DNA from: Spirochaetaceae bacterium
GTDB taxonomy: Bacteria > Spirochaetota > Spirochaetia > Treponematales > Breznakiellaceae
Direction of reading: 5' to 3'
NCBI GenBank assembly: GCA_031275595.1
Contig: JAISOO010000070.1
Coordinates: 1 to 26,501, forward strand
Length of the DNA: 26,501 nucleotides
The first letter of the stretch is position 1; every line of letters starts with the position of its first letter. The notes beneath the pieces are model-generated. The model was given only the letters and a program-made list of their open reading frames with translations. It was not told where the DNA came from and did no database searches. The position numbers and the translations under genes are program-made. This document shows, one piece after another, positions 7,956-15,745 of this stretch.

Positions 7956-9827
7956 CTATTCTCCTTCCGTTTCTTTTATCGCGTATACCTCAAAGGTATC
8001 CCCCAGGCCAAAAACCACACTGACCCAATAAAAAAGACCATAGGCCCAGCCGGTTTTTTTGGTCAAAAAAGGCCCTATCAGGGGGAATCGTTCCGGATGA
8101 TGGCCGGTTATCAGAATCTTTTTTACTTTAAATCCAAAGGAATCCAAAATTTTACCGCACCGGCGGGGATGCCACAGGGTCCAGTGGTCGGAGGGGCTTT
8201 TCTCAAGCAATTTTTTTCGGGATTTCAGGCGTGAAATTCCACCAAAAGAGGGGGTTGCAAAAGCCATAATCCCTCCGGGATTAAGGAGCCGGTTTATTTC
8301 TTCCAGTGCCCGCCGGGGATCTTCAAAATGTTCGATCACATACCAGAGGGTGATTACGTCAAAACGCTGATTCCGGAATTCCGGGGGCAACTCCGGGAAA
8401 AGGCCTTGAAAAGCGGCGAGGCCTAATGTATCCCGGACATAGCGGATAGCGTCTTCCGCGGGATCCATACCCACCGGAGAAAACCCCCCATCCCGGGCCG
8501 CAGTAAGAAAGGGGCCGTAGGCACAGCCCAGATCCAGGAGCCGCTTTTCTCCCGGCCGGGAAAGAAGGGACTGGATCCGCCGGAGCCGTAATTTTCCCAT
8601 CCCTACCAGGTTGGAAAAATCCTCAAGATAGGTTTTTCCGTATTGTTGCTTATACTCACCGAAAAAATAATCGATTTCATATTTTATAGAAGGTTTTGAT
8701 AACCGAAGCATATAGACCATACCGCAGCGGGGACAGGCGCGATAGGTCCTCCGGGGAAACCGGGCAAGCACCGGATGATCCCGGCGATCCCCGCCGCCGC
8801 AGACCGGACATCCGGGGGGGAGGATTGGGGTAAAGTCCCGGAGAAGGGAGGAGAAGTTTTGCCGTTGTTCCCTATCCAGGTTATAACGGCGGGCAGTTTT
8901 TTCAGACGCTACGGCTATGGCATACAGTTTTTGGGGATCGAGCCGGTTTTTCGTATATAAAAACCGGGAAAGCCGGCCCGCCCCCCTTTTGCCGATTCCC
9001 GCGGAAACAAATCCCCCCCGGCGTCCCAGTTTTTCGTGGTAAGCACCGGGGGCAACCAGGAGAACCGGTACCCGGGCATAGAGGGCTTCAAAGGCGGTAA
9101 GCCCCAAATGGGTAACCAGGAGTTCATATCCGGAAAGTTTTTCCCGGAGTTCTCCGGTTTTTTTTAAGATCCGGAACCCCGAATATTCCGCCGGGACCTG
9201 CGGGGTATGGTTATACAATCCCCCCATGAGGAGGGTAAGTTCTACCCCGGGATTGACCAAGACTTGGGCGGCGGGAAGGGAAAGCCCCACGGGATCTTCG
9301 GCGCCGAAACATATCAGGACCTTGAGAGGAGCCGGAGGATCTTCCAAAACCGGTCCCTGTCCACTATGGAGGGGGGTAAAAAAAGAAGGACGCCGGTTTT
9401 TGGGCAGTGGGAGGAGTTCCGGGGAAGTCATATTGGGTGGAGAGAGCCCCGGCGGACCGGGAAGCAGATCCAGGAGGAAATCAAAACGATCCCGCCGGGG
9501 CCCCCCTTCATCTAAGCCCATGAGGGGCCCCCAGGCCGACCAGATCCGGAATTCCTCCGGCGTAACTTTGAATCTATCCACTATAATCAGAGCCCATTTT
9601 TCTTCTTCCGGCTTTTGGCGGACGTCTATCATCCAGGCGGGATCAAAGGGTTCTACGAAACCCCCATAATCCGGGTTAGCCCCTTCCCCGGAAATGACCG
9701 GCAGGTAAAGATAGGCTTCTCTGCCGAGGGAGCGGAGATCCCGCACCAGGGTGAGGGACCGGATCAGATGCCCCCCTCCCCTGCCGGTTTTAACGGCGGG
9801 AATCACTAAAACCGGCCCGGCCTTCAT
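7956..9827 (-). CDS. PseG-like GT-B domain fused to zinc ribbon and SAM methyltransferase
   Basis: A 623-residue fusion. Residues 1-330 resemble PseG-type nucleotide-sugar hydrolases of the GT28 fold: GRGGGHLIRSLTLVRDL (15-31), IIVDRFKVTPEEF (81-93), GLDEGGPRRDRFD (104-116), then THLGLTAFEALYARVPVLLV (239-258). A zinc ribbon follows with Cys pairs C340/C343 and C365/C368. A class I methyltransferase then has LLDLGCAYGPF (430-440), GMDPAEDAIRYVR (453-465) and FDVITLWYVIEHFEDPRRAL (489-508). I start it at the second in-frame Met (9827), not 9854. That ATG has GGAGG 7 nt upstream and makes a 4-bp overlap with the SpsF-like gene. Likely role: trimming UDP from, or transferring, a di-amino sugar and methylating it. 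Confidence 0.8.
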   Translation of the reverse strand: MKAGPVLVIPAVKTGRGGGHLIRSLTLVRDLRSLGREAYLYLPVISGEGANPDYGGFVEPFDPAWMIDVRQKPEEEKWALIIVDRFKVTPEEFRIWSAWGPLMGLDEGGPRRDRFDFLLDLLPGPPGLSPPNMTSPELLPLPKNRRPSFFTPLHSGQGPVLEDPPAPLKVLICFGAEDPVGLSLPAAQVLVNPGVELTLLMGGLYNHTPQVPAEYSGFRILKKTGELREKLSGYELLVTHLGLTAFEALYARVPVLLVAPGAYHEKLGRRGGFVSAGIGKRGAGRLSRFLYTKNRLDPQKLYAIAVASEKTARRYNLDREQRQNFSSLLRDFTPILPPGCPVCGGGDRRDHPVLARFPRRTYRACPRCGMVYMLRLSKPSIKYEIDYFFGEYKQQYGKTYLEDFSNLVGMGKLRLRRIQSLLSRPGEKRLLDLGCAYGPFLTAARDGGFSPVGMDPAEDAIRYVRDTLGLAAFQGLFPELPPEFRNQRFDVITLWYVIEHFEDPRRALEEINRLLNPGGIMAFATPSFGGISRLKSRKKLLEKSPSDHWTLWHPRRCGKILDSFGFKVKKILITGHHPERFPLIGPFLTKKTGWAYGLFYWVSVVFGLGDTFEVYAIKETEGE

Positions 9828-10525
9828 AGAGGTCCCTCCGCTCCCCGAAAGCATTTTTTCGATATCGTGATAATGGCCTCCCCCTGATACCGGGCCCTTC
9901 CCAGGGAAGCTTCCGTCAGGGCCTGGGAGAGGGATTGGGCTTGTTGGTAATCCTCCGGGGTATCCACCGTAAGCCGCAGGGAAGGGTTCCGCCAGATCAA
10001 CGGAGCCAGGGGCCGGTGAAGGAGGAACAATTCAGGATGGCCGTAAAGGTAAGGACATACGTGTTCCCGTTCCACCCGGGCGGCGGCTTCCCGTTCCGCT
10101 CGAAGCAGGGCCTCGGCGGATACTGATTCTACCCCGGCCCCGTAGGGAAGGCCGCTGTACCCGGCATAGTCCGCGTTGAGTTCCGTCCCTTCCTGGTTTA
10201 TGGCGGCGGCGGCGTCGGCAAATACAAAAGGATTATCCCCGGTCGCCCGGATGATCCGGTCCGGGGAAAAACGGCGGATCACCAGAGCGTAACGGCCCAA
10301 AACATCTTCCTTGGGACCGGAAACCAATTCAAATCCTCCCGCCTCCGCCAGGGGGCGGAATTCCTGAAAACTATCCTCAGGGCAGGCGAGGATATGGAGA
10401 TCACAGGGAACGGTTTTTAAGGCATCCATCACCAGTGAAAGGCACGGCCTTCCGCCCAGGGGCAACAAGGCCTTACGGTGCAGGCGGCTGGAATCAAGCC
10501 GCGCCTGAAGAACCAGGGCGGTCAT
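9824..10525 (-). CDS. SpsF-like cytidylyltransferase
   Basis: Member of the CMP-KDO/CMP-NeuAc synthetase superfamily, resembling SpsF. It would activate an acidic or nonulosonic-type sugar as its CMP derivative. The N-terminal signature QARLDSSRLHRKALLPLGG (7-25) matches the SpsF pattern QAR-x-x-S-x-R-L-x-x-K-x-L-x-x-L-x-G. RATGDNPFV (93-101) carries the metal-binding aspartate, and LRLTVDTPEDY near residue 180 is the C-terminal family block. Length is 233 residues. There is no Shine-Dalgarno sequence. The ATG overlaps the stop of the GT-A-like gene as ATGA, so translation is probably coupled. The sugar substrate cannot be read from sequence, and no NeuB-type synthase is in the window. Confidence 0.82.
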   Translation of the reverse strand: MTALVLQARLDSSRLHRKALLPLGGRPCLSLVMDALKTVPCDLHILACPEDSFQEFRPLAEAGGFELVSGPKEDVLGRYALVIRRFSPDRIIRATGDNPFVFADAAAAINQEGTELNADYAGYSGLPYGAGVESVSAEALLRAEREAAARVEREHVCPYLYGHPELFLLHRPLAPLIWRNPSLRLTVDTPEDYQQAQSLSQALTEASLGRARYQGEAIITISKKCFRGAEGPL

Positions 10526-11517
10526 GATTCGGGATGGACCCAGCGGTCGGTTATGACCCGGGCATCGGTTCGAAAACGGAAACGATTGGTCCTGACCCAG
10601 CGCCGGGCCGTGGAAAAATCTTCCCAGGCGGAAAAGGGATCAAAACCGATTCTGAAGAGGTACCCCGGAAAACGCCGCAGGGGGATATGGGCGCTGTCAC
10701 CCCTGAACACCGGCGCCAAATTTTTAAGATAAAAACGCCGGTAGCTTTCTTCGGCGGTACTATCCTCCGCCGGAACTTCTCCGTCATAACACAAGCGGAC
10801 CAGTTGGGTGCATTGAATCTCTTCTCCCCAAAGATAGGCCCGAAAACCGAAATCCATAAGCTGCCAATGGGGATTTTTTAAGGTTCCGTCAAATCCCCCA
10901 AGCAAGACAAAACGATCCCGGTCATAAATTCCCACACCGTCAAAGGGGTATAGCGTGGGCAGCCCTTCCTTGAGGGGGGCAATCGGAAGGGTTTTCAGTT
11001 TTTTTTGTAAAAACACCGGAATCATCAGGGTCGGAAGGGTTTCATAATGGGAATTCTGAATAACCGGGACCGTACAAAGCCGTGGGCCGCTGTTTTTTTG
11101 TTCCCCCGGGGATAAATGTTCCGAATTATATAAAAAACGGCTCACTATTTTTTCCGCCCCTCCCCCATAGAGAAGCCGCAGATCATTCCAGAGCACAAAA
11201 AAGAGCGGGCTGGTTAATTCGGAGACCGCCAGGTTTATCTGTTCCCCGGGACTTATCATTTCTTTGAGGAGGATAAACCGTACCGAAGGAAACCTGCCGG
11301 ATAATTCCTCGATATCGTACCGCTCCTGGGGGCCTTCCATAGAAATGATATAATCGAACCCGATTTTTTCAAGTTCCTGAAACAGGGTCCGCCGGGGGTA
11401 TCTGCCGTCCCTGTTGAGAAGTATTGCGGAGAGCCCCGTGGAAGCGTTCCGTTCTATACCCCCTACGGCAGTATAGGAAGGCATGGTATCATTAAAAATT
11501 GTAGGTATAGTATTCAT
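10522..11517 (-). CDS. Putative GT-A (family 2-like) glycosyltransferase
   Basis: A 331-residue protein with features of a glycosyltransferase family 2 fold. The N-terminal strand-helix is GLSAILLNRDGRYPRRTLFQELE, described here as residues about 28-50. A mid-domain SPGEQINLAVSEL (89-101) is followed by FFVLWNDL with a possible metal-binding Asp at the DxD position. Late in the domain comes a PFDGVGIYDRDRFVLLGGFD acceptor loop. The C-terminal 100 residues are unassigned. The longer reading frame begins at a GTG (11529), but I prefer the ATG at 11517, which has GGGAGG 4-5 nt upstream. It overlaps the radical SAM gene end by 26 bp and the SpsF-like gene by 4 bp. It would be the transferase of the cluster if the glycan hypothesis holds. 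Confidence 0.65.
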   Translation of the reverse strand: MNTIPTIFNDTMPSYTAVGGIERNASTGLSAILLNRDGRYPRRTLFQELEKIGFDYIISMEGPQERYDIEELSGRFPSVRFILLKEMISPGEQINLAVSELTSPLFFVLWNDLRLLYGGGAEKIVSRFLYNSEHLSPGEQKNSGPRLCTVPVIQNSHYETLPTLMIPVFLQKKLKTLPIAPLKEGLPTLYPFDGVGIYDRDRFVLLGGFDGTLKNPHWQLMDFGFRAYLWGEEIQCTQLVRLCYDGEVPAEDSTAEESYRRFYLKNLAPVFRGDSAHIPLRRFPGYLFRIGFDPFSAWEDFSTARRWVRTNRFRFRTDARVITDRWVHPES

Positions 11518-13021
11518 CACACCTCCCACACAATCCCGAATACTCCGGGATACACTGCTCCAGATAGAATTTTTCTCCCCGGGACCAAATAAGCTCCAAG
11601 GGTTCCCTCAAGGCGTTTCCCAGGCTTCTTCCGCAGGAAAGTTCTTCCCGGCAGAGGGGAACCGTCCCATCCAGAGTTACGGCCATGTCCCGCATAAGGT
11701 GCCAGCAGGGCCGGCGTTGTATGGGGGAAAGGTCCGAAGCCTGTAAATCCGGAAGAAAACCGCAAAAACCATCGTATTTTTGGATGATTATTTGGGCCCC
11801 AGCTTTTTTCCAGGTCCGGTAAAATTGTTCGATGTCATCCTCGAATCCTTTAACCCGGACCGCCTGAACATAGGCGTCCCGAGGAAAAAGGGTTAAGAGC
11901 TTTTTTGCGCATTCTACCGCTTCAGTATACCCCTGCCCCCGGAGTTTCCGGTAATGCTCCGGGTCCTGGGCGTCCAGAGAGACTATCCATGAAAGAGGGG
12001 CCATGGAAGTCTTCCGTTTTTTTGCTCCGGCGGATTCCGCGGCCAGGGCTTCCAGCCCCTCCGGTTTCCAGCCTATACCGGACGTTTCAATTACCAGGGA
12101 AAGGCCGGGCCGATCTAAGACCAGGCGGATCAAGTCCTCCTTATGGGGATGGAGCGATAATTCCCCCCACAGGGAAAGATCTATCACCGCATCCCCGGAG
12201 AAGTTTAGGATTTTATCCAGCAGGGACTCAAATCGGCGGACATCCATGAAGCCTTCTTTGAACCCAAGCCGGGGATAGGGACAGAGCCCGCAATGCTGCG
12301 GACAAGGGCCGGAGACCTGGACAGGATAAAAATTCGGGAGGGTCCTGAGAAGTTCGGGTTTTTCGGCGAGGATCCCCTCCACCCCCCGGGCGCCGGAAAG
12401 TCCCGCGGAAATCAGACGGGTTAAGAGAAGCAGGTTCCGTTTTGAATCCGCGGTAAGGTTTAGCCTATATTGCCGGAGATCCACCGGAGAAATTTCGGTT
12501 TCTATGTCAAAGGAGTTAATATCCCGCTGAATTACGGAAAAGATCGCGTCCCGTTCCACAGGTTCATCGGAATCTCCCAGAATTTTTGAAAGGATCCCCG
12601 CCGTACCCGGGGAGAGGAGTTCCGGAGCCAGGCCATAGGGCCAGCCATCGGCATAGGAGTATTCCGCTCCATAACGGGTATGCCGTTCTTGGATAGTTCC
12701 GGCAAGAACGGGGTCCAGCACGGGGCAATCCGCCCAGGCGTAATAGGTAAAGTCAAAGCCGCGGGAAATATCGGCCAGGGTATCCAGGAGGATCTTTTTG
12801 GTCCATACCGGCCGGGTAATACCCTCAAAATGCCTTTGGCCGGGGAGGGCGGAAAGTTTTTCAGTTTGTAAGTTCTCTCCGGTTAACAGGACAATCTTAC
12901 TCACCCCCGGAAAAGATCCGGCCTTTTCCAAGGCGCAATCCAGGGCATTTTTACCGGAAAAAACATATTCCAAGGCCGCCTCAGAAAGGCTGCCTCCATA
13001 TAAGACGGCAAGGGCATTCAT
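11492..13021 (-). CDS. Radical SAM/SPASM protein with nucleotidyltransferase-like N-terminus (spiro-SPASM type)
   Basis: A 509-residue two-part protein. Residues 1-200 resemble a degenerate SpsF-type GT-A fold (YYAWADCPVLDP at 93-104; the catalytic arginine-rich N-terminal motif is missing). A radical SAM domain follows with the [4Fe-4S] motif C240-x3-C244-x2-C247 (GPCPQHCGLCPYP). The C-terminal SPASM-type cysteine region has C-x12-G-x4-C (CWHLMRDMAVTLDGTVPLC), then LSCGRS, EQCIPEY and GLCGRCD, ready for auxiliary clusters. The start is set at the Met at 13021; the upstream 60 codons run into the neighbouring gene and lack family character. No good ribosome binding site is seen. This architecture matches a spirochaete-specific family I remember as spiro-SPASM; that recall is unverified. 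The reaction is unknown; modification of a peptide or sugar is possible. Confidence 0.82.
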   Translation of the reverse strand: MNALAVLYGGSLSEAALEYVFSGKNALDCALEKAGSFPGVSKIVLLTGENLQTEKLSALPGQRHFEGITRPVWTKKILLDTLADISRGFDFTYYAWADCPVLDPVLAGTIQERHTRYGAEYSYADGWPYGLAPELLSPGTAGILSKILGDSDEPVERDAIFSVIQRDINSFDIETEISPVDLRQYRLNLTADSKRNLLLLTRLISAGLSGARGVEGILAEKPELLRTLPNFYPVQVSGPCPQHCGLCPYPRLGFKEGFMDVRRFESLLDKILNFSGDAVIDLSLWGELSLHPHKEDLIRLVLDRPGLSLVIETSGIGWKPEGLEALAAESAGAKKRKTSMAPLSWIVSLDAQDPEHYRKLRGQGYTEAVECAKKLLTLFPRDAYVQAVRVKGFEDDIEQFYRTWKKAGAQIIIQKYDGFCGFLPDLQASDLSPIQRRPCWHLMRDMAVTLDGTVPLCREELSCGRSLGNALREPLELIWSRGEKFYLEQCIPEYSGLCGRCDEYYTYNF

Positions 13022-13064
13022 ACGATAACAGTATCGGCATTTTTCACCCCGGGGGTTAGTTATG

Positions 13065-14186
13065 CTACCCAGCGATCGCCGCGGTTGTATCCAGAATCGA
13101 CTGCCATTGGATGTCCATGGATTTGATAAGGGCGATCTGGTTACGGCAGCGATCCAGGTTATGATCCTGCCGGGCGATATGATAGTAATGATCCCCCTCA
13201 AGATAATCGGTCAAAAAGCGAAGCCCCATAATCTGGGTAATATTCCGTCCCGATTCGGCGATAAGGGCCTTTTCCTCTTCCTGGAGAAATTCCAGCGCCT
13301 CCGACAGATACCCCTCCAGAAGGGCCTCAAAAAAACGGAGGTCAAATTCAACTTTTGAAAGATCCCGCTCATCTTCCTCCGCCCGGGTAGTAACGGTACG
13401 GATCAGATCTCCGGTATCGAAAAGACTGGTTCCGGGCATAACCGTATCCAGGTCTCCCACGCAAAGGGCCTGGGCGTTCTCATCGTCGATGAGGATATTG
13501 TTCATTTTGGTATCGTTGTGGCATATCCGTTCGGGAATTCGCCCTTCCCGAAGGGCCCGGATAAGGATGCCTCCCCGTTCTTCATTTTCTTGCATAAAGG
13601 CAATTTCTTCCCGCACCTGCCTTACCCGGCCGAGGGCGTCCCTGGAAACCGCGTCATAAAAACGACGGTACCGTTTTTCCATATTATGAAAATCCGGGAT
13701 CGTTTCATGCAGCCGCCCCCCGCCGAGGTCCGCCAGCTGTTTCTGAAAATTACCGATACTCTTTCCCAAAAACCGGGCCTGTTCCGGAGAGGAGGCTACC
13801 TCCAGGGCATGGGTCCCTTCAATGAATAAATAGGTCCGCCACCAGCCGCCCCCGGCGTCCCGGACCCAGAGCTTGCCCTCCCGGGAAGGAACCACCGTTA
13901 AGGTCCGGCGGCTCCTCCCGGAAACACCGGCGGCGGCGAGCTTTTTCGCAATATGCGTGGTAACCCGTTCGATATTCTCCATCACTTCGTCGGGACGGAC
14001 AAATACTTTTTCGTTAATCCGTTGATGCAGATACCGTACCCTGGTCCCCGCCTGGTCCCACCGGGACATAAAGGTATCGTTGATGTGGCCGGACCCAAAG
14101 GGCGCGGCGGTTTCAAATTCTCCATGTATGGAAAATTGGTGAACCAGGTCTAACAATAGGGATAAACGAAGATTTTCCGCCATCAT
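13065..14186 (-). CDS. N-acetylhexosamine 1-kinase-like phosphotransferase (APH fold)
   Basis: Likely phosphorylates a sugar such as GlcNAc/GalNAc at C1. The 373-residue protein has the aminoglycoside phosphotransferase/choline-kinase fold. GSGHINDTF (31-39) is the nucleotide loop, RYLHQRINEKVF (51-62) carries family residues, and HNDTKMNN (223-230) is the catalytic loop. GDLDTVMPG (244-252) is the Mg loop. HNDTK and DLDTVMPG are the hallmarks I associate with NahK/LnpB enzymes. AGGAGGG lies directly before two consecutive Met codons; the second (14183) has better spacing. It is the first gene of the long minus-strand run, with 43 bp before the radical SAM gene. A -10 TATAAT is at 14312-14317. 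The kinase could feed sugar-1-phosphate to the genes that follow; specificity is inferred. Confidence 0.82.
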   Translation of the reverse strand: MMAENLRLSLLLDLVHQFSIHGEFETAAPFGSGHINDTFMSRWDQAGTRVRYLHQRINEKVFVRPDEVMENIERVTTHIAKKLAAAGVSGRSRRTLTVVPSREGKLWVRDAGGGWWRTYLFIEGTHALEVASSPEQARFLGKSIGNFQKQLADLGGGRLHETIPDFHNMEKRYRRFYDAVSRDALGRVRQVREEIAFMQENEERGGILIRALREGRIPERICHNDTKMNNILIDDENAQALCVGDLDTVMPGTSLFDTGDLIRTVTTRAEEDERDLSKVEFDLRFFEALLEGYLSEALEFLQEEEKALIAESGRNITQIMGLRFLTDYLEGDHYYHIARQDHNLDRCRNQIALIKSMDIQWQSILDTTAAIAG

Positions 14187-14214
14187 ACCCTCCTGAGCGA
14201 AACGGGATACACCC

Positions 14215-14253
14215 GAGCCATTCCCAAAACTCGGTTGGTTTGGGGAATGGCTT
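14215..14253. repeat. TTTCCCAAAA-type palindrome, copy 1 (diverged)
   Basis: AGCCATTCCCAAAAC at the left pairs with a slightly diverged GTTTGGGGAATGGCT at the right around the shared loop CGGTT-type sequence. It lies in the predicted 5' leader of the NahK-like gene, so it would be transcribed as a hairpin. Confidence 0.75.
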
Positions 14254-14311
14254 CAATTAATACCTGCGCTTATCCATAGCGGGTCAGGTAAAAAACATGG
14301 ACACTTACGCC

Positions 14312-14317
14312 ATTATA
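14312..14317 (-). promoter_or_regulatory. Candidate -10 box for the long minus-strand operon
   Basis: Minus-strand TATAAT in the context GGGTATAATGG, about 125 bp before the NahK-like start. No strong -35 is visible at 16-18 bp. The leader would carry the palindrome at 14215-14253. Confidence 0.4.
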
Positions 14318-14388
14318 CCCTATTTTATTTAAAAAGGGTAAAAATTTTTTAAATGACGGAAAAAACAGTTCTTTTTTTGATAAAGCAG

Positions 14389-14427
14389 GAGGCTTTCCCA
14401 AAACCCGGTTGGTTTTGGGAAAGCCTC
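14389..14427. repeat. TTTCCCAAAA-type palindrome, copy 2 (perfect)
   Basis: A perfect 17-bp stem: GAGGCTTTCCCAAAACC (14389-14405) and its exact complement (14411-14427) around loop CGGTT. It lies about 40 bp before the HAD gene start, probably in its 5' leader. No U-tract follows on either strand, so it is a repeat rather than a simple terminator. The rest of 14254-14388 is AT-rich with no gene. Confidence 0.9.
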
Positions 14428-14469
14428 GAAGTACAACGGCTTTTTAAAATTGGTTTATAGGGAGAAGCC

Positions 14470-15180
14470 ATGGAAACACAGACCGCTCAGGGGATAATTT
14501 TCGATATGGATGGGGTTCTGACCGATTCGGAGTGGTTTATCGCCGAAGCGGCGCGGCTGATGTTTCAGGAGACCCACCATAGGGTCGTTACCCACGGGGA
14601 CTTTCTCCCCTTTGTGGGGCTGGGGGAAAACCGCTTCCTCGGGGGGGTAGCGGAAAAATACGGCATAGAAGCCTTTGACATCGAGCGGGATAAGGCGAGG
14701 ACCTACGGGATTTACGGTGATATTGTCAGGGGAAAACTCAAGGCCCTGCCGGGATCGACGGCCTTTGTCCGCCGCTGTCGCGGCCTGGGATTCAAGACCG
14801 CCCTGGCCACCAGCACGGATTATACCAAGATGATGATAAACCTGACCGAAATAGGACTAGCCGGCAGGGGGGATGGCACCGCCCAAGACAGCGGGACCGG
14901 AGGAACTACCGGCTTTTTCGATGCCCTCGTCAACGGCCTTGACGTGGAGCGGCGCAAGCCTTTTCCGGATATTTTCCTGGAAGCGGCCCGGCGCATCCGC
15001 ATCGATCCCCGCCGCTGCTGGGTGGTAGAGGACTCAGTCGGGGGAATCGCGGCGGCAAAGGCCGCGGGGATGCGCTGCCTCGCCCTGCTCACCACCTTTC
15101 CGGAGGCGGAGATCCGGGCCGCCGGGGCGGACCGGATCGTGCGGGATCTTTCCGCTATAGAGCCGGAGGAGCTGTGGTAA
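14470..15180 (+). CDS. HAD-superfamily phosphatase/phosphoglucomutase-like hydrolase
   Basis: Haloacid dehalogenase-like enzyme acting on a small phosphorylated metabolite. Motif I is FDMDGVLTDS (11-20) with nucleophile D12 and acid/base D14. Motif II is the ATST region (LATSTDYTKMM), motif III is the lysine in RRKPFPDIF, and motif IV is VVEDSVGGIAAAKAAGM. The cap between motif I and II is helical, as in subfamily IA (beta-phosphoglucomutase, phosphoglycolate phosphatase and relatives). Length is 236 residues, typical. The start has GGGAGAAG 4 nt upstream. It stands alone between repeat elements and diverges from the NahK-like gene, so it may dephosphorylate or isomerise a sugar phosphate. 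The exact substrate cannot be called. Confidence 0.88.
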   Translation: METQTAQGIIFDMDGVLTDSEWFIAEAARLMFQETHHRVVTHGDFLPFVGLGENRFLGGVAEKYGIEAFDIERDKARTYGIYGDIVRGKLKALPGSTAFVRRCRGLGFKTALATSTDYTKMMINLTEIGLAGRGDGTAQDSGTGGTTGFFDALVNGLDVERRKPFPDIFLEAARRIRIDPRRCWVVEDSVGGIAAAKAAGMRCLALLTTFPEAEIRAAGADRIVRDLSAIEPEELW

Positions 15181-15193
15181 AAGGTAGAAATGC

Positions 15194-15276
15194 GAGCATT
15201 TCCCAAAACCCGGTTGGTTTTAGAAAATGCTCTTGAAAAAGCGGTCTAAAGCCCGCTTTTCCCATAAATCTAAGGT
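15194..15276. repeat. Composite intergenic repeat, copy A (palindrome copy 3 plus tail)
   Basis: A palindrome with arms GAGCATTTCCCAAAACC and GGTTTTAGAAAATGCTC (15194-15232, 15 of 17 pairs, loop CGGTT). A tail with a second small hairpin follows (AAAAGCGG...CCGCTTTT), ending CCATAAATC-AAGGT. The whole 83-bp block recurs at 23075-23155 with only a few differences. It begins 14 bp after the HAD stop. Confidence 0.9.
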
Positions 15277-15310
15277 TGCTTTCCCAAAAACTGAAGTTTT
15301 GGAAAAACCT
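15273..15310. repeat. Related palindrome adjoining composite copy A
   Basis: AGGTTGCTTTCCCAAAAAC and GTTTTGGAAAAACCT form an imperfect stem around a TGAA loop. The loop flanks (CTGAAG) are the reverse complement of those in the copy at 26260-26296 (CTTCAG), so these may be the same subtype in opposite orientations. Confidence 0.6.
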
Positions 15311-15314
15311 CATG

Positions 15315-15719
15315 CTATTGCACAATATGCAGGTATTCCTTCAAACCCTGCTGTAATATCTGGGAAAAAGGCGCATTGGCCTTTTCCGCCTGATGGTCCA
15401 ACCATGCGGGAATTGACAGGGTCTTTTTAACCGCCCGCGTATTATGCTGCCACAGGTACTCATCAGGGTCGGCGGCAACGAAATTCACAAACTGATCCGG
15501 AAATTTGCAGAGCCTGGCGATTTCTCTTTGGCTGGACGCTGGTGGTATGACTTCTCCTTTATTCTCCGCATCCCACAACCACATTTCGATGGCATCCTGT
15601 ACCATATAGAGCGCTTCTGCCAAACTGCTTCCAAATGTATGAAGTCCCGGTAAATCAGGGACACTGACCAGGATATTCCCCTCTTCAGGAGTGAAAATTG
15701 CCGGATATACATATTTCAT
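15315..15719 (-). CDS. hicB: HicB-family antitoxin
   Basis: Antitoxin of a HicAB toxin-antitoxin pair. The 134-residue protein starts with a HicB fold: MKYVYPAIFTPEEGNILVSV, then PDLPGLHTFGSSLAEAL and a helix AIEMWLWDAENKG. It ends with a DNA-binding module of ribbon-helix-helix type (KKTLSIPAWLDHQAEKANAPFSQILQQGLKEYL region). The start is supported by AGGAG about 6 nt upstream. It lies 26 bp after the remnant of hicA, in the normal hicA-hicB order on the minus strand. The antitoxin reading frame is intact and full length although its partner is truncated. Confidence 0.88.
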   Translation of the reverse strand: MKYVYPAIFTPEEGNILVSVPDLPGLHTFGSSLAEALYMVQDAIEMWLWDAENKGEVIPPASSQREIARLCKFPDQFVNFVAADPDEYLWQHNTRAVKKTLSIPAWLDHQAEKANAPFSQILQQGLKEYLHIVQ

Positions 15720-15745
15720 TCTTTTCTCCTGTATCCGTCTTGAGC

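Noticed and set aside
13022..13201. 60-codon N-terminal extension of the radical SAM protein
   Set aside because: It overlaps the end of the NahK-like gene by 137 bp, lacks a ribosome binding site and does not look like the family N-terminus; Met at 13021 fits better.
14389..14427. Perfect 17-bp hairpin as a simple intrinsic terminator
   Set aside because: No U-tract follows on either strand and the same sequence recurs at other intergenic sites, so it is better described as a dispersed repeat.
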